Shown here in pieces: positions 1 through 9,150 of a stretch of DNA of 64,000 bases (the stretch's first letter is position 1; the number at the start of each line of letters is the position of its first letter). This DNA is from Friedmanniella luteola (GTDB taxonomy: Bacteria > Actinomycetota > Actinomycetes > Propionibacteriales > Propionibacteriaceae): the NCBI RefSeq assembly GCF_900105065.1, contig NZ_LT629749.1:4588001-4652000 (forward strand). Direction: 5' to 3'. A model generated the notes under the pieces. That model saw nothing but the letters and a program-made list of their open reading frames with translations, searched no databases and was not told where the DNA came from. A program made the position numbers and the translations under genes.

Positions 1-56
1 GCCGACGGCCCCGGAGGGTCAGACCGTGGACCGATGGGCGTGGGCGGCGCCGCCCG

Positions 57-62
57 TAGGCT
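57..62 (+). promoter_or_regulatory. Putative -10 box of the sensor kinase gene
   Basis: TAGGCT lies 9 nt before the ATG at 72, with no ribosome binding site between. This is close to the leaderless pattern seen upstream of many genes in this window, though 2-3 nt longer than usual. No convincing -35 was found in the few upstream bases available. Confidence 0.4.
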
Positions 63-71
63 GACCGGGCC

Positions 72-1292
72 ATGAGCTCTCGCCTCGACCTGCAGGTCCG
101 CGACCGCCGGTTCGTCTGGGACTTCGTCCTGGCCTGCGTCGTCGCGGTGGTGGTCAGCCTGCCCTACGCGACGGGCGGCGAGCCGGCCGCGGCCGCCGCC
201 AGCGTCATCCTGGCCTCGGCGCTGCTGATGCGCCGGCTGGTCCCCGCGGCGGCCCTGGCCGTCGGCGCCGTGGGCGCGCTCGGGCAGCTGCTGACGCTGT
301 CGCAGCCGATGATCGGCATCGTCGTGGTGCCCATGCTCGTCTACGCCGCCGCCCGGTGGGGCAGCAGGAGCGTCAGCCACGCGGGGCTGGCGCTGGGCCT
401 CGCCGGGGCGCTGCTCGGTCCGGCCCGCTGGGCGCTGCCGGTGTACTCCTCCAGCACCGCGATGGTCTACTTCGCGATGGGCGTGACCGGCTGCGCCGGC
501 GTCGTGCTGGCGGCCTACCTGGTGGGCCGGCGGGGTCGGGAGAGCGTCGAGAACCGGCGCGAGCGGCAGCTCTCGGAGCTGGAGCGCTCCCGGCTGCGGC
601 TGGCCGAGCAGGAGCAGCGGGCCGCCGTCGCGGCCGTCGACGAGCGCAACCGGATCGCCCGCGAGCTGCACGACATCGTCGCCCACTCGCTGTCGGTCAT
701 CGTCGTCCAGGCCGAGGGCGGCCGGGCCCTGGCCGCCAAGCGGCCCGAGAAGGGCCCGGAGGTGCTCGGCACCATCGCGGAGACCAGCCGCGAGGCGCTG
801 GAGGAGATGCGGCGGATGGTCGGTCTGCTCCGCAGCGGCGGCCCCGGCGCCGAGCCCACGTCCTACGTGCCCACCCCAGGGCTGGACGACATCCCCGACC
901 TGGTCCGCAAGACCAGCGCCACCGCCCGGCTCGCCACGTTCGGCACCGCGCCACCCGTGAGCCAGGCCCTCGGCCTGACCGCCTACCGCATCGTCCAGGA
1001 AGCCATGACCAACACCCTCAAGCACGCCGGCCCCGCCGCCACCGCTCAGGTCACCCTCGCGTTCACCGGGAGCGCCCTCGAGATCGAGGTGTCCGACGAC
1101 GGCCGGGGCGCTGCGGCGACCGGCGACGGCCGGGGCCACGGCCTGCGGGGCATGCACGAGCGCGTCGCTCTGCACGGCGGCACCCTGACCGCCGGGCCGC
1201 GGCCGACCGGCGGGTACAGCGTCCGCGTCTCGCTCCCCCTCACCGCCGCGCCGGCCGCGCAGCCGGGTCCGTCCGCGTGGACCGGCCGCTGA
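72..1292 (+). CDS. Two-component sensor histidine kinase (NarL/DesK-type)
   Basis: Membrane sensor kinase of the HisKA_3 class. The N-terminal 160 residues hold several hydrophobic segments (about 15-32, 40-75, 80-95, 103-120, 130-150). A short coiled stretch follows, then the dimerisation/phosphoacceptor helix with RELHDIVAHSLS, where His200 is the expected phosphorylation site. The C-terminal HATPase_c domain shows the N box (EAMTNTLKHA) and G boxes (DDGRG, GHGLRGMHER). Its TGA overlaps the ATG of the response regulator, so the pair is translationally coupled. The following ABC exporter genes suggest the system senses an envelope or antimicrobial stress and controls export. The signal is unknown. 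Confidence 0.93.
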   Translation: MSSRLDLQVRDRRFVWDFVLACVVAVVVSLPYATGGEPAAAAASVILASALLMRRLVPAAALAVGAVGALGQLLTLSQPMIGIVVVPMLVYAAARWGSRSVSHAGLALGLAGALLGPARWALPVYSSSTAMVYFAMGVTGCAGVVLAAYLVGRRGRESVENRRERQLSELERSRLRLAEQEQRAAVAAVDERNRIARELHDIVAHSLSVIVVQAEGGRALAAKRPEKGPEVLGTIAETSREALEEMRRMVGLLRSGGPGAEPTSYVPTPGLDDIPDLVRKTSATARLATFGTAPPVSQALGLTAYRIVQEAMTNTLKHAGPAATAQVTLAFTGSALEIEVSDDGRGAAATGDGRGHGLRGMHERVALHGGTLTAGPRPTGGYSVRVSLPLTAAPAAQPGPSAWTGR

Positions 1293-1954
1293 TGCCGGTC
1301 CGCGTCTTCCTGGTCGACGACCAGGCGCTGGTGCGCAGCGGCTTCCGGATGCTCATCGAGGCCGAGGACGACCTGGTGGTCGTGGGCGAGGCGGCCGACG
1401 GCCAGGCGGCGGTGCAGGCCCTGGCCAAGGTGTCGGCCGACGTCGTGCTGATGGACATCCGGATGCCCGTCGTCGACGGCGTGGAGGCCACCCAGCGGCT
1501 GACCGCGGCCGGCCACCCGGCCCGCGTGCTGGTGCTGACCACCTTCGACCTCGACGAGTACGTGTTCGCCGCGCTCAAGGCCGGGGCGAGCGGCTTCCTG
1601 CTCAAGGACGCGCGCCCCGCCGAGCTGCTGAGCGCCATCCGTGACGTCGCGGCGGGGGACGCCGTCGTCGCCCCCAGCGCCACCCGCCGGCTGCTCGCGC
1701 AGGTCGTGCCGACGCTGCCCGGCCGACCGACCGAGCACACCCCGGACCCACGGCTGGCCCTGCTCACCGCCCGGGAGCTCGACGTGCTGGTGGAGATCGC
1801 GGCCGGGGCCAGCAACAGCGAGATCGGCTCGCGGCTGTACCTCGCCGAGGGCACGGTCAAGACCCACATCGGCCGGCTGCTCGCCAAGCTGGAGATCCGG
1901 GACCGGGTGGGTCTGGTGCTGTTCGCCTACGAGACCGGGGTCGCCCCGCGCTGA
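1292..1954 (+). CDS. LuxR/NarL-family response regulator
   Basis: Partner of the upstream kinase, 220 aa. The receiver domain (about 1-120) has the acidic pair in FLVDDQ, the phosphoacceptor Asp55 in VLMDIRMP, the Thr in VLTTFD and the Lys in LLKDARP. The C-terminal LuxR helix-turn-helix (about 150-215) reads LTARELDVLVEIAAGASNSE, followed by the recognition region AEGTVKTHIGRLL. The ATG at 1292 overlaps the kinase stop codon. A strong hairpin follows the gene, so the kinase-regulator pair is probably its own transcript, separate from the ABC genes that begin at 2061 and are the likely target. Confidence 0.95.
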   Translation: MPVRVFLVDDQALVRSGFRMLIEAEDDLVVVGEAADGQAAVQALAKVSADVVLMDIRMPVVDGVEATQRLTAAGHPARVLVLTTFDLDEYVFAALKAGASGFLLKDARPAELLSAIRDVAAGDAVVAPSATRRLLAQVVPTLPGRPTEHTPDPRLALLTARELDVLVEIAAGASNSEIGSRLYLAEGTVKTHIGRLLAKLEIRDRVGLVLFAYETGVAPR

Positions 1955-1968
1955 CCGCCGGTCGGACC

Positions 1969-1992
1969 GCGGGCCCCTCCTGCAGGGCCCGC
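1969..1992 (+). terminator. Hairpin after the response regulator
   Basis: Perfect 8-bp inverted repeat GCGGGCCC / GGGCCCGC with an 8-nt loop, 15 nt after the stop codon. No T-run follows, as is common in high-GC actinobacteria. A possible -10 element TAGGTT at 2023-2028 then precedes the ABC transporter gene, consistent with a transcript boundary here. Confidence 0.6.
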
Positions 1993-2060
1993 GCTCCGAT
2001 GCGGGGGCCCGGCGCCCGTTCCTAGGTTGAAGCCGACACCTCGACCGAAGGGACTTCTCC

Positions 2061-2849
2061 GTGCGCACCACCCTCGAGCCGTCGACCGGCCCCGGCCCGG
2101 CGCCCCGGACCACCCGTCCGGGCGACGTCGCCGCCGTCCGGGCCGTCGACCTCGTCAAGACCTACGGCAGCGGCCGGACCGCCGTCCGGGCCCTGGACTC
2201 CGTCAGCGTCGCCATCACCCGCGGCCAGCTGACCGCGGTGATGGGCCCGTCGGGCTCGGGCAAGTCGACGCTGATGCACTGCCTGGCAGGCCTCGACACC
2301 GTCACCAGCGGGCAGGTGTTCCTCGGCGGCCGGGAGATCTCCGGCCTCGCGGACCGCGAGCTCACCACCGTCCGCCGCGACCAGGTGGGGTTCGTCTTCC
2401 AGGCGTTCAACCTGCTGCCCACCCTCACCGCCGCGCAGAACATCACCCTGCCGCTGGAGCTGGCCGGCACGGAGGTCGACCCGGGCCTGCTGCAGGCCAC
2501 CGCGATCGCGCTCGGGCTGCAGGACCGGCTGGCCCACCGGCCCAGCGAGCTGTCCGGCGGCCAGCAGCAGCGGGTCGCCATCGCCCGCGCGCTCATCACC
2601 CGGCCCGACGTCGTCTTCGCCGACGAGCCGACGGGCGCGCTCGACTCCCGCACGGGGCAGCAGCTGCTCGCCCAGCTGCGCAGCGCCAGCCGGGAGCTGG
2701 GCCAGACCATCGTCCTGGTCACCCACGACCCCGCGGCCGCCGCCCACGCCGACCGGGTGCTGCTGCTGGCCGACGGCGCGCTGGTCGACGAGCTCGACGC
2801 TCCCGGCACCGACGACCTGCTTGCCGCGCTGACCCGGCTGGGTTCCTGA
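2061..2849 (+). CDS. ABC transporter ATP-binding protein (MacB/LolD type)
   Basis: ATPase subunit, 262 aa, of an exporter whose permease is encoded 1 nt downstream. Visible motifs are Walker A GPSGSGKST (about 62-70), Q-loop VFQAFN, signature LSGGQQQRVAIARAL, Walker B VVFADEP and H-loop VTHDP. The sequence belongs to the LolD/MacB/FtsE branch, which powers mechanotransmission-type permeases rather than classic import. The GTG start at 2061 follows a GAAGGGA ribosome binding site. About 30 extra N-terminal residues rich in Pro/Thr precede the ATPase fold. The substrate is unknown; lipoprotein, peptide antibiotic or macrolide export are the usual roles. Confidence 0.94.
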   Translation: MRTTLEPSTGPGPAPRTTRPGDVAAVRAVDLVKTYGSGRTAVRALDSVSVAITRGQLTAVMGPSGSGKSTLMHCLAGLDTVTSGQVFLGGREISGLADRELTTVRRDQVGFVFQAFNLLPTLTAAQNITLPLELAGTEVDPGLLQATAIALGLQDRLAHRPSELSGGQQQRVAIARALITRPDVVFADEPTGALDSRTGQQLLAQLRSASRELGQTIVLVTHDPAAAAHADRVLLLADGALVDELDAPGTDDLLAALTRLGS

Positions 2850-2850
2850 G

Positions 2851-5310
2851 GTGCGGCGCGCGTGGCGCGAGCTCCGCACCCACCCGGACCGGACGGTCTC
2901 GGTCGGCCTGGCCGTGGTGGTCAGCGTCGCCTTCGTCGTCGCCTGCCTGGTCTTCGTGGCCACCGAGACCCGCGGCGTCGGCCAACGGCTGAGCGCCCCG
3001 TCCTCCACCAGCGACGTGCTGGTCGACCTGGGCGGGGACCCCGCCCCGGTCGCCGCCGCGGCCGCGGCCCTGCCCGGCGTCGCCGCCGTCTCCACCTCCG
3101 CCCGCACCTACGCCGCCTTCAGCACCGCCGCCGGGCCCGGGCCGATCGAGCTGCAGACCCTGCCCGACCGGCCGGAGTTCCGCTGGTCGGAGCTGGGCAC
3201 CGGCCGCTGGCCGACCACCGCCGACCAGGTGGTGCTCAGCCCCGGGACCGCGCGGTCCTACGCGGTGGGCCCCGGGGACGTGCTGACCCTGGAGCCCCTG
3301 GGCGACCGTCCGGCCCGGCGGCTGGTGGTGACCGGGCTGCTGGACGAGGGCCGCGCGCTGTTCGCGGACCTCGGCGACTCCGGCGTCGTGGCCCCGGCCT
3401 TCGCCGCCGCCACCGCCCCCGGGGACCGCTCCGGGACGGTCCTGGTCCGGGTGCAGCCCGGGACCGAGCCCGGCGCGGTGGCCGCCGCCCTGCAGCCCGT
3501 CGTCGGCGAGGCGGGCACCGTCCAGACCTCGGCGGAGGCCGGCGCCGCCGCCCTCCACGAGGCCACCGGGGTCGCCGACCTGTTCGGCTACCTGGTGCTC
3601 GTCTTCGGCTCGATCGCGGTGCTCGTCGGCTCGATGACCGTCCTCAACACGCTGGTGATCATCCTGACCCAGCGGCGCCGGGAGATCGGCCTGCTGCGGG
3701 CCGTCGGCGCCTCCACCCGCCAGGTCCGGCGGATGCTGCTCGCCGAGGCGCTGCTCACCGGCCTGCTCGGGTCCGCCGCGGGCGTCGTGCTCGGCACCGG
3801 CGTGGCGGCGCTGGTCGCGACGGTGACCGGCGGGATCGGCGCCGGCCTGGCCGTGCCGCCGCTGGCGGTCGGGCTGGGCTTCGTCGGCGGGGTCGTGGTC
3901 ACCGTGCTGGCGTCGCTGGTCCCGGTCGGCCGGGCCAGCCGGGTCGCCCCGCTCGAGGCGCTGCGGCCGGTCGCGCCCGAGGCGGACCGCCACCGCCACG
4001 GCCGGCTGCGGGTCGTCGCCGGCGGGCTCGGCACGCTGCTCGGGGTGGCGGTGATCGTCGTGGCGCTCACCGCCGATGCGCACAACGTCGTGCTGGCCGT
4101 GGCCGGCGCGGCCATCACGGCGGTCGGCGTCCTGGCCCTCGCCGTGGTGGTGGTCCCCGCGCTGCTGCGCGGGGTCGGCCTGCTCGCCCGCCGCGGCGGT
4201 CCCACCGCCCGGCTGGCGGCGGCCAACCTGGTCCGCAACCCGGGCCGGTCGGCGGCGACCTGCACCGCGCTGATGCTGGCCGTGGGGTTGATCGTCACCC
4301 TCCAGGTGGGCTCCGCCACGGTCGGCGCGACGCTCGACGACGCCCTGGACGCGAAGTTCCCGGTCGACCTGGTGGTCGTCAACCCCGACGGCCCGCTCTC
4401 GACCACGGTGACGACGGCGGTCGCCGGCGTCCCGGGTGTCACGGCGACGGTGCCCGTGCGCAGCGTCCGGGCCGGCCTCCCGGGAGCCGGTGACGACGGC
4501 GTGGCCGAGCTCACCGTCTCGGCGCCGGGGGCCGGCGTGGAGCGGGTCGTCCCGACCGGGCTGGACCAGCTCACCGGACGCAACGCCCTGGTGGACGACT
4601 TCACCCTGGAGATGCTCGGCGCCCGGTCGGGGGACCCGCTGGAGCTGTCGTACCAGGGACGGCGGGGCACCTTCGTGCTCCGGTCGAGCGAGATCCCGCG
4701 CTCGGGCGGGGTGGCGGTGACCGACGCCGCGCTGGCCGCGCTGGCCCCGACCGCCCCCACCTCGGAGCTGTGGGCGGCCGCCGCGGACCGCGACGAGGCC
4801 CGGGCCGTCGTCGCGGCGGTCCGGCAGGCGACCGTGAGCCAGCCCGGGCTGCGGGTCGACGGCTCGCTGACCGAGGCCGCCGAGGTCGTCCGGGTGCTCG
4901 ACAGGCTGCTGGCGGTGGCCACGGGCCTGCTCGCCGTCGCTGTGCTGATCGCCCTGATCGGCGTGGGCACCACCTTGGGCCTGTCGGTGCTGGAGCGGAC
5001 GCGCGAGTCCGCCCTGCTGCGGGCGCTGGGCCTGCAGCGGCGCCAGCTGCGGGGGATGCTGACCGTGGAGGCGGTGCTGCTCGCCCTGGTGGGGGCGGCC
5101 GTCGGCGTCGTGGTCGGGATCGCCTTCGGCGGGGTGGGTGCCGTAGCGCTGGCGGAGGAGACCGACATGGGGAGGCTGCACCTGGCCGTGCCCGTGCTCC
5201 AGACGCTCGGCGTGGTGGCGGTCGTCGCGCTCGCCGGGGCGCTCGCCTCCGTGCTGCCGGCCCGCCGCGCGGCGATGGCCACCCCGACGGAGGCGCTGGC
5301 CGACCGGTGA
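2851..5310 (+). CDS. FtsX-like ABC transporter permease
   Basis: Large permease of 819 aa. The first transmembrane helix lies at about 15-38, followed by an extracytoplasmic MacB-type periplasmic-core domain. Then come three helices with the FtsX signature (LVIILTQRRREIGLLRAVGA), two more helices, a second extracytoplasmic domain, and a second FtsX block (ERTRESALLRALGLQRRQ) near the C-terminus. This double-FtsX layout is typical of single-chain actinobacterial permeases paired with one ATPase. The GTG start is 1 nt after the ATPase stop, so the two are co-translated. Probably regulated by the upstream two-component pair. Confidence 0.93.
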   Translation: MRRAWRELRTHPDRTVSVGLAVVVSVAFVVACLVFVATETRGVGQRLSAPSSTSDVLVDLGGDPAPVAAAAAALPGVAAVSTSARTYAAFSTAAGPGPIELQTLPDRPEFRWSELGTGRWPTTADQVVLSPGTARSYAVGPGDVLTLEPLGDRPARRLVVTGLLDEGRALFADLGDSGVVAPAFAAATAPGDRSGTVLVRVQPGTEPGAVAAALQPVVGEAGTVQTSAEAGAAALHEATGVADLFGYLVLVFGSIAVLVGSMTVLNTLVIILTQRRREIGLLRAVGASTRQVRRMLLAEALLTGLLGSAAGVVLGTGVAALVATVTGGIGAGLAVPPLAVGLGFVGGVVVTVLASLVPVGRASRVAPLEALRPVAPEADRHRHGRLRVVAGGLGTLLGVAVIVVALTADAHNVVLAVAGAAITAVGVLALAVVVVPALLRGVGLLARRGGPTARLAAANLVRNPGRSAATCTALMLAVGLIVTLQVGSATVGATLDDALDAKFPVDLVVVNPDGPLSTTVTTAVAGVPGVTATVPVRSVRAGLPGAGDDGVAELTVSAPGAGVERVVPTGLDQLTGRNALVDDFTLEMLGARSGDPLELSYQGRRGTFVLRSSEIPRSGGVAVTDAALAALAPTAPTSELWAAAADRDEARAVVAAVRQATVSQPGLRVDGSLTEAAEVVRVLDRLLAVATGLLAVAVLIALIGVGTTLGLSVLERTRESALLRALGLQRRQLRGMLTVEAVLLALVGAAVGVVVGIAFGGVGAVALAEETDMGRLHLAVPVLQTLGVVAVVALAGALASVLPARRAAMATPTEALADR

Positions 5311-5465
5311 CGGGCAGCCATCCACCCCTGCGGGTGGTGTGCCGCACCCCCGCGGTCGTGAAACCTGGGGGACACACAGCGCTGCTAGCGTCGGCCCTGC
5401 CCGGGTCGACCGGCCGTCCCGAGCCCGGGGCATCCCTGACGGCCACGGCGCGGGAAGGATGTCGC

Positions 5466-6626
5466 ATGACCATCTCCTACGGGGTGCTGAGCACCTACCC
5501 GCCCACGCAGTGCGGGCTGGCGACCTTCAGCCGCGCGCTCGTCACGGCTCTGGAGTCGCCGCAGGACCTGGTGGGCGTGGTCCGGGTGGCCGATGCGGCG
5601 GAGCTGCCCGGCCGGCGCGGCGCACGCAGCAGCACCGGCCAGCCCGCCGACGGCACCTGGGTGCGGGGCGAGGCGCGCGGACCCCGCCGCGCCGCCGCCG
5701 CGCTCAACGCCTTCGACGTCGCCGTGCTCCAGCACGAGTACGGCATCTTCCCGGGTCCCGACGGGGAGGACGTCCTCGACGTGGTCCGCCGGCTCCGCGT
5801 CCCCCTCGTCACCGTCCTGCACACCGTCCTGGTGACGCCGTCGCCCAACCAGCGGCGCATCCTCGAGACCCTCGTGAGCGCCTCCAGCGCGGTGGTGACC
5901 ATGACGCAGACCGGCCACGACCGGCTGCTGGAGCACTACGCCGTCGACGGCAGCAAGGTCACGGTCATCCCGCACGGCGCCGACGTCCCGCCGCCGCAGC
6001 TGCACCGCCGGCCCCGCGCGGCCGGCCGGCCGGCGACGGTGCTGACCTGGGGACTCCTGGGTGAGGGCAAGGGCATCGAGTGGGCGGTCGACGCGATGGG
6101 GCTGCTCGGTGACCTCGACCCGCGGCCGGAGTACCACGTCGTCGGTCAGACCCATCCCAAGGTGCGGGCCGAGCACGGGGAGGTCTACCGCGAGCGGCTG
6201 ATCGCCCGCGCCGCCGCCGGCGGCAGCGGTGCCGTGCACTTCGACGACCGCTACCTGAGCACCGCCGAGCTGCACCGGATCGTCCAGGCCGCCGACATCG
6301 TGCTGCTGCCCTACGACTCCCGCGAGCAGGTCACCTCCGGGGTGCTGATCGAGGCCGTCGCGGCCGGCAAGCCCGTCGTCTCGACCGCCTTCCCGCACGC
6401 CGTGGAGCTGCTGTCGAGCGGCGCCGGTCTGCTGGTGGACCGGCAGGACCCGGCGGGGATCGCCGCCGCCCTGCGCCGGGTGCTCACCGAGCCCGGGTTG
6501 GGCACCGCCATGGCGGCGGAGGCGGAGCGGATCGCACCCGGCCTGCTGTGGCCCGCCGTCGCCGACCGGTACCGCGCCGTCGCCGCGGCCGTGGTGCCCC
6601 GCCGGTCGGTCCTGGCCACCGCGTGA
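5466..6626 (+). CDS. Glycosyltransferase family 4 protein
   Basis: GT-B fold glycosyltransferase of 386 aa. The N-terminal half begins YGVLSTYPPTQCGLATF, the usual opening of GT4 enzymes, and includes LQHEYGIF and VTVLHTVL. The C-terminal Glycos_transf_1 domain has VLTWGLLGEGKGIEW and the nucleotide-sugar-binding region DIVLLPYDSREQVTSGVLIE, in which the final Glu is expected to hold the donor ribose. The ATG at 5466 was chosen because a GGAAGGA site lies just upstream; the reading frame stays open further 5' without family similarity. The stop overlaps the next GTG. Donor and acceptor cannot be told; the linked GH130 gene points to mannoside metabolism. Confidence 0.88.
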   Translation: MTISYGVLSTYPPTQCGLATFSRALVTALESPQDLVGVVRVADAAELPGRRGARSSTGQPADGTWVRGEARGPRRAAAALNAFDVAVLQHEYGIFPGPDGEDVLDVVRRLRVPLVTVLHTVLVTPSPNQRRILETLVSASSAVVTMTQTGHDRLLEHYAVDGSKVTVIPHGADVPPPQLHRRPRAAGRPATVLTWGLLGEGKGIEWAVDAMGLLGDLDPRPEYHVVGQTHPKVRAEHGEVYRERLIARAAAGGSGAVHFDDRYLSTAELHRIVQAADIVLLPYDSREQVTSGVLIEAVAAGKPVVSTAFPHAVELLSSGAGLLVDRQDPAGIAAALRRVLTEPGLGTAMAAEAERIAPGLLWPAVADRYRAVAAAVVPRRSVLATA

Positions 6627-7654
6627 CCGCCGTCCCCGTCCTCGGTCCGGCGGTGTCCTTCGACCACCTGCTCCGCCTGACCGACGACGGCGGCCTGTTC
6701 GAGCACGCGGAGCTGACCACGCCCCGTCCGGAGCACGGCTACTGCGTCGACGACCTCGCCCGCGGACTCGTGGTGCTGGCACGGGAGCCGTCGCCCGCCG
6801 CCCCGCTCCGGCGGCTGGGCGGGGACTACCTGCGGCTGGTCGTCGACGCGCAGGCCCACGACGGCCGTTTCCACAACCGCCGGAGCCTGGAGGGCCGCTG
6901 GACCGACGCCCCGACCCTCGACGACTGCTGGGGACGGGCGCTGTGGGGGCTGGGCAGCGTGGCCGCCCGCTGGGGCGACGAGGCGCAGGCCGGGGTGGCG
7001 CTGCGCCACTTCGAGCGCGGCGCCCGGCACCGTTCCCCCCACCTGCGGGCGGACGTCTTCGCGGCGCTGGGCGCGGCCGAGGTGCTCACGGTCCGGCCCG
7101 GCCACCGCGCGGCGCGACGGCTGCTGACCGCGACGGCGGACCGCCTGCTGGCCCGACCCACCGAGCCCGGCTGGCCGTGGCCCGAGCCCCGGCTGCGGTA
7201 CGCCAACGGCAGCCTCCCCGAGGTGCTGGTCGCGGCGGGGCACCTGCTGGGCGACGCCCGGCTGCTGGAGGCGGGCCTGCGGATGCTGACCTGGCTGCTG
7301 GACGTCGAGACCTCGGGCGACCAGCTCTCCCTCACCCCGGTCGGGGGCTGGGCGCGCGGCGAGCCCCGGCCGGGCTACGACCAGCAGCCGATCGAGGTCG
7401 CCGCGCTTGCCGACGCCTGTGCCCGCGCCCTCGACGTGACCGGGGACCCGCGGTGGGCCGTCGGGCTGGAGCGTTGCCGGCGGTGGTTCCACGGCGCCAA
7501 CGACACGGGTGTCATGCTGCTGGACGTGATCAGCGGTGGTGGGTACGACGGGCTCGAACGGCACGGGCGCAACGAGAACCAGGGTGCGGAGTCGACGCTC
7601 GCGCTGATCTCCACCCTGCAGCGCAGTGCCGCGGTGACGGCCGCGCGGACGTGA
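6623..7654 (+). CDS. Six-hairpin glycosidase-like protein in a mannoside gene set
   Basis: A 343-aa protein rich in paired helices with conserved aromatic/acidic patches: DDGGLFEH near the start, CVDDLARGL, DDCWGRALWGLG, YDQQPIEVAALADAC, and a C-terminal HGRNENQGAESTLA. The pattern resembles the (alpha/alpha)6 barrels of mannan- or glucuronyl-active enzymes, and proteins of this kind often accompany GT4 and GH130 genes. The GTG start at 6623 overlaps the glycosyltransferase stop (GTGA), and its own stop overlaps the GH130 start. This three-gene coupling implies one pathway. Catalytic activity is not proven by the sequence; it could be an intracellular glycosidase or an accessory protein. Confidence 0.72.
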   Translation: MTAVPVLGPAVSFDHLLRLTDDGGLFEHAELTTPRPEHGYCVDDLARGLVVLAREPSPAAPLRRLGGDYLRLVVDAQAHDGRFHNRRSLEGRWTDAPTLDDCWGRALWGLGSVAARWGDEAQAGVALRHFERGARHRSPHLRADVFAALGAAEVLTVRPGHRAARRLLTATADRLLARPTEPGWPWPEPRLRYANGSLPEVLVAAGHLLGDARLLEAGLRMLTWLLDVETSGDQLSLTPVGGWARGEPRPGYDQQPIEVAALADACARALDVTGDPRWAVGLERCRRWFHGANDTGVMLLDVISGGGYDGLERHGRNENQGAESTLALISTLQRSAAVTAART

Positions 7655-9111
7655 GCGCGGGCCTGCTGGTCCGCAGCCCGCTCGTCCTCCGGCCCGACCC
7701 GGCCCGCGTCATCGCCCGCCCGTTCCTCCCGGGCGAGGAGCTGCTCGCGGACGGCCGGGCCCGCGTCGACGCCGTGGTCGACCGCGTCCAGGCCATGGCG
7801 GACGCCGACGTGACCGCCACCCTGGTCGCCACCCGCGCCGCCTTCGGCGACCGGCACGACGACCTGGACGGCGTCTTCGCCGCGCACTTCGCCGCCGTCG
7901 CCGACCGGGCCGGGACCGGCGTGCTGCCACCCGAGCGGGCCGCGCTCATCGGCGCCTACTTCACGCAGGAGTACGCCCTCGAGGCAGCGGCGCTGTTCAA
8001 CCCGTCGATGGTGGTCCACCCGGACCAGGCCGGCCTGGCCCCCGGCGAGCTGCGCTTCCTGATGACGGTGCGCTCCGTCGGCGAGGGGCACGTCTCCAGC
8101 ATCCAGTTCCGCTCGGGCGTGCTCGGGAGCGGTCCGGCCGACCTCCGGGTGGACGACCCGGGCCGGCCCCGGACGCCGGCGCACCGGTCGGCGACCCTGA
8201 GCCGTGACGTGCTGCTGGCCGCGGTGGCGGACCGCACCGGGAACCCGGTGGACGAGCTGGCGCGGGTGCTGCCCCCGCACGTCGACGGGGACAACCTCGA
8301 GCAGGTGCTCGAAGCCGTCCGCCGGGACTACCTCGACCGCGTCCGGGGTGCGGTGGTGGCGGAGCAGGTCCGGTGGGTCTTCCGCTGCGACTACGGCCTG
8401 GACGTCGACCCGGGTGTCCCGGCGACCGACACGGCGCTGTTCCCCGTGGCGCCCGACGAGCTCCGCGGGGTCGAGGACGCGCGGCTCACCCGGCTGGTGG
8501 AGGACGACGGGAGCGTCGCCTTCCACGCCACCTACACCGCCTACGACGGCACGGCCATCGCGTCCCACCTGGTCAGCACCACCGACTTCCGCCGGCTGGA
8601 CGTCCGTCAGCTGCTCGGCCCGGCGTCCAGGAGCAAGGGCATGGCGCTGTTCCCGCGCCGGCTGGACGGCGACTACGCCGCCCTGGTCCGGTGGGACCGC
8701 GAGAGCATCGGCGTCGCCCGGTCGCGCGACCTGCGCTGGTGGGACCCGGCCGTCATCGTGCAGCAGCCCGCGGAGCCGTGGGAGCTCATCCAGCTGGGCA
8801 ACTGCGGACCGCCGATCGAGACCGAGGCCGGCTGGCTGGTCCTGAACCACGGGGTGGGGCCCGTCCGCCGCTACGGGATCGGCGCCACGCTGCTGGACCG
8901 CGACGACCCGACCGTCCTCCGGGGCGTGCTGGCGGAGCCGCTCCTGCTGCCGGACGAGGACGAGCGGGTGGGCTACGTGCCCAACGTCGTCTACTCCTGC
9001 GGGGCGCTGGTGCACGGCGACCGGCTGGTCCTGCCGTACGGCTGCAGCGACTCCTCGATCCGCTTCGCCTTCGTCGACCTGCCCGCGCTGCTGGCCCGGC
9101 TGACGGCCTGA
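7651..9111 (+). CDS. GH130-family glycosidase / beta-mannoside phosphorylase
   Basis: A 486-aa protein. The first 230 residues are a helical N-terminal extension (with YFTQEYALEAAALFNPSMV). The remainder is a five-bladed beta-propeller of glycoside hydrolase family 130: GVEDARLTRL carries the likely acid Asp, then YTAYDG, SKGMALFPRRLDGDYAALVR, LGNCGPPIETEAGWLVLNHG and GYVPNVVYSCGAL. GH130 enzymes cleave beta-mannosides, either with phosphate (phosphorylases) or water. The sequence alone does not separate these, because the phosphate-binding residues need a structural alignment. The GTG start overlaps the previous stop. No signal peptide, so the enzyme should act in the cytoplasm. Confidence 0.85.
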   Translation: MSAGLLVRSPLVLRPDPARVIARPFLPGEELLADGRARVDAVVDRVQAMADADVTATLVATRAAFGDRHDDLDGVFAAHFAAVADRAGTGVLPPERAALIGAYFTQEYALEAAALFNPSMVVHPDQAGLAPGELRFLMTVRSVGEGHVSSIQFRSGVLGSGPADLRVDDPGRPRTPAHRSATLSRDVLLAAVADRTGNPVDELARVLPPHVDGDNLEQVLEAVRRDYLDRVRGAVVAEQVRWVFRCDYGLDVDPGVPATDTALFPVAPDELRGVEDARLTRLVEDDGSVAFHATYTAYDGTAIASHLVSTTDFRRLDVRQLLGPASRSKGMALFPRRLDGDYAALVRWDRESIGVARSRDLRWWDPAVIVQQPAEPWELIQLGNCGPPIETEAGWLVLNHGVGPVRRYGIGATLLDRDDPTVLRGVLAEPLLLPDEDERVGYVPNVVYSCGALVHGDRLVLPYGCSDSSIRFAFVDLPALLARLTA

Positions 9112-9137
9112 CGCCTGACGGCGCGGGGCCGCGCCGC

Positions 9138-9143
9138 CAGACT
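9138..9143 (+). promoter_or_regulatory. -10 box for a leaderless transcript (FMN-binding protein gene)
   Basis: CAGACT ends 7 nt before the ATG at 9151, and there is no ribosome binding site. The spacing puts the transcription start at or next to the A of ATG. The same arrangement recurs at several other genes in this window. Confidence 0.5.
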
Positions 9144-9150
9144 GGGCGGC

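Noticed and set aside
2719-5433. A 904-aa open frame on the minus strand opposite the FtsX permease
   Set aside because: Composition (Gly, Gln, His, Arg) is typical of antisense reading of high-GC genes; no motif; the permease on the plus strand has clear family signatures.
5311-5465. Possible third copy of the nested palindrome upstream of the glycosyltransferase gene
   Set aside because: Some words look alike (CCACCCCTGCGGGTGG, TCGTGAAACC) but the TTCACACC arms and their order are not present.
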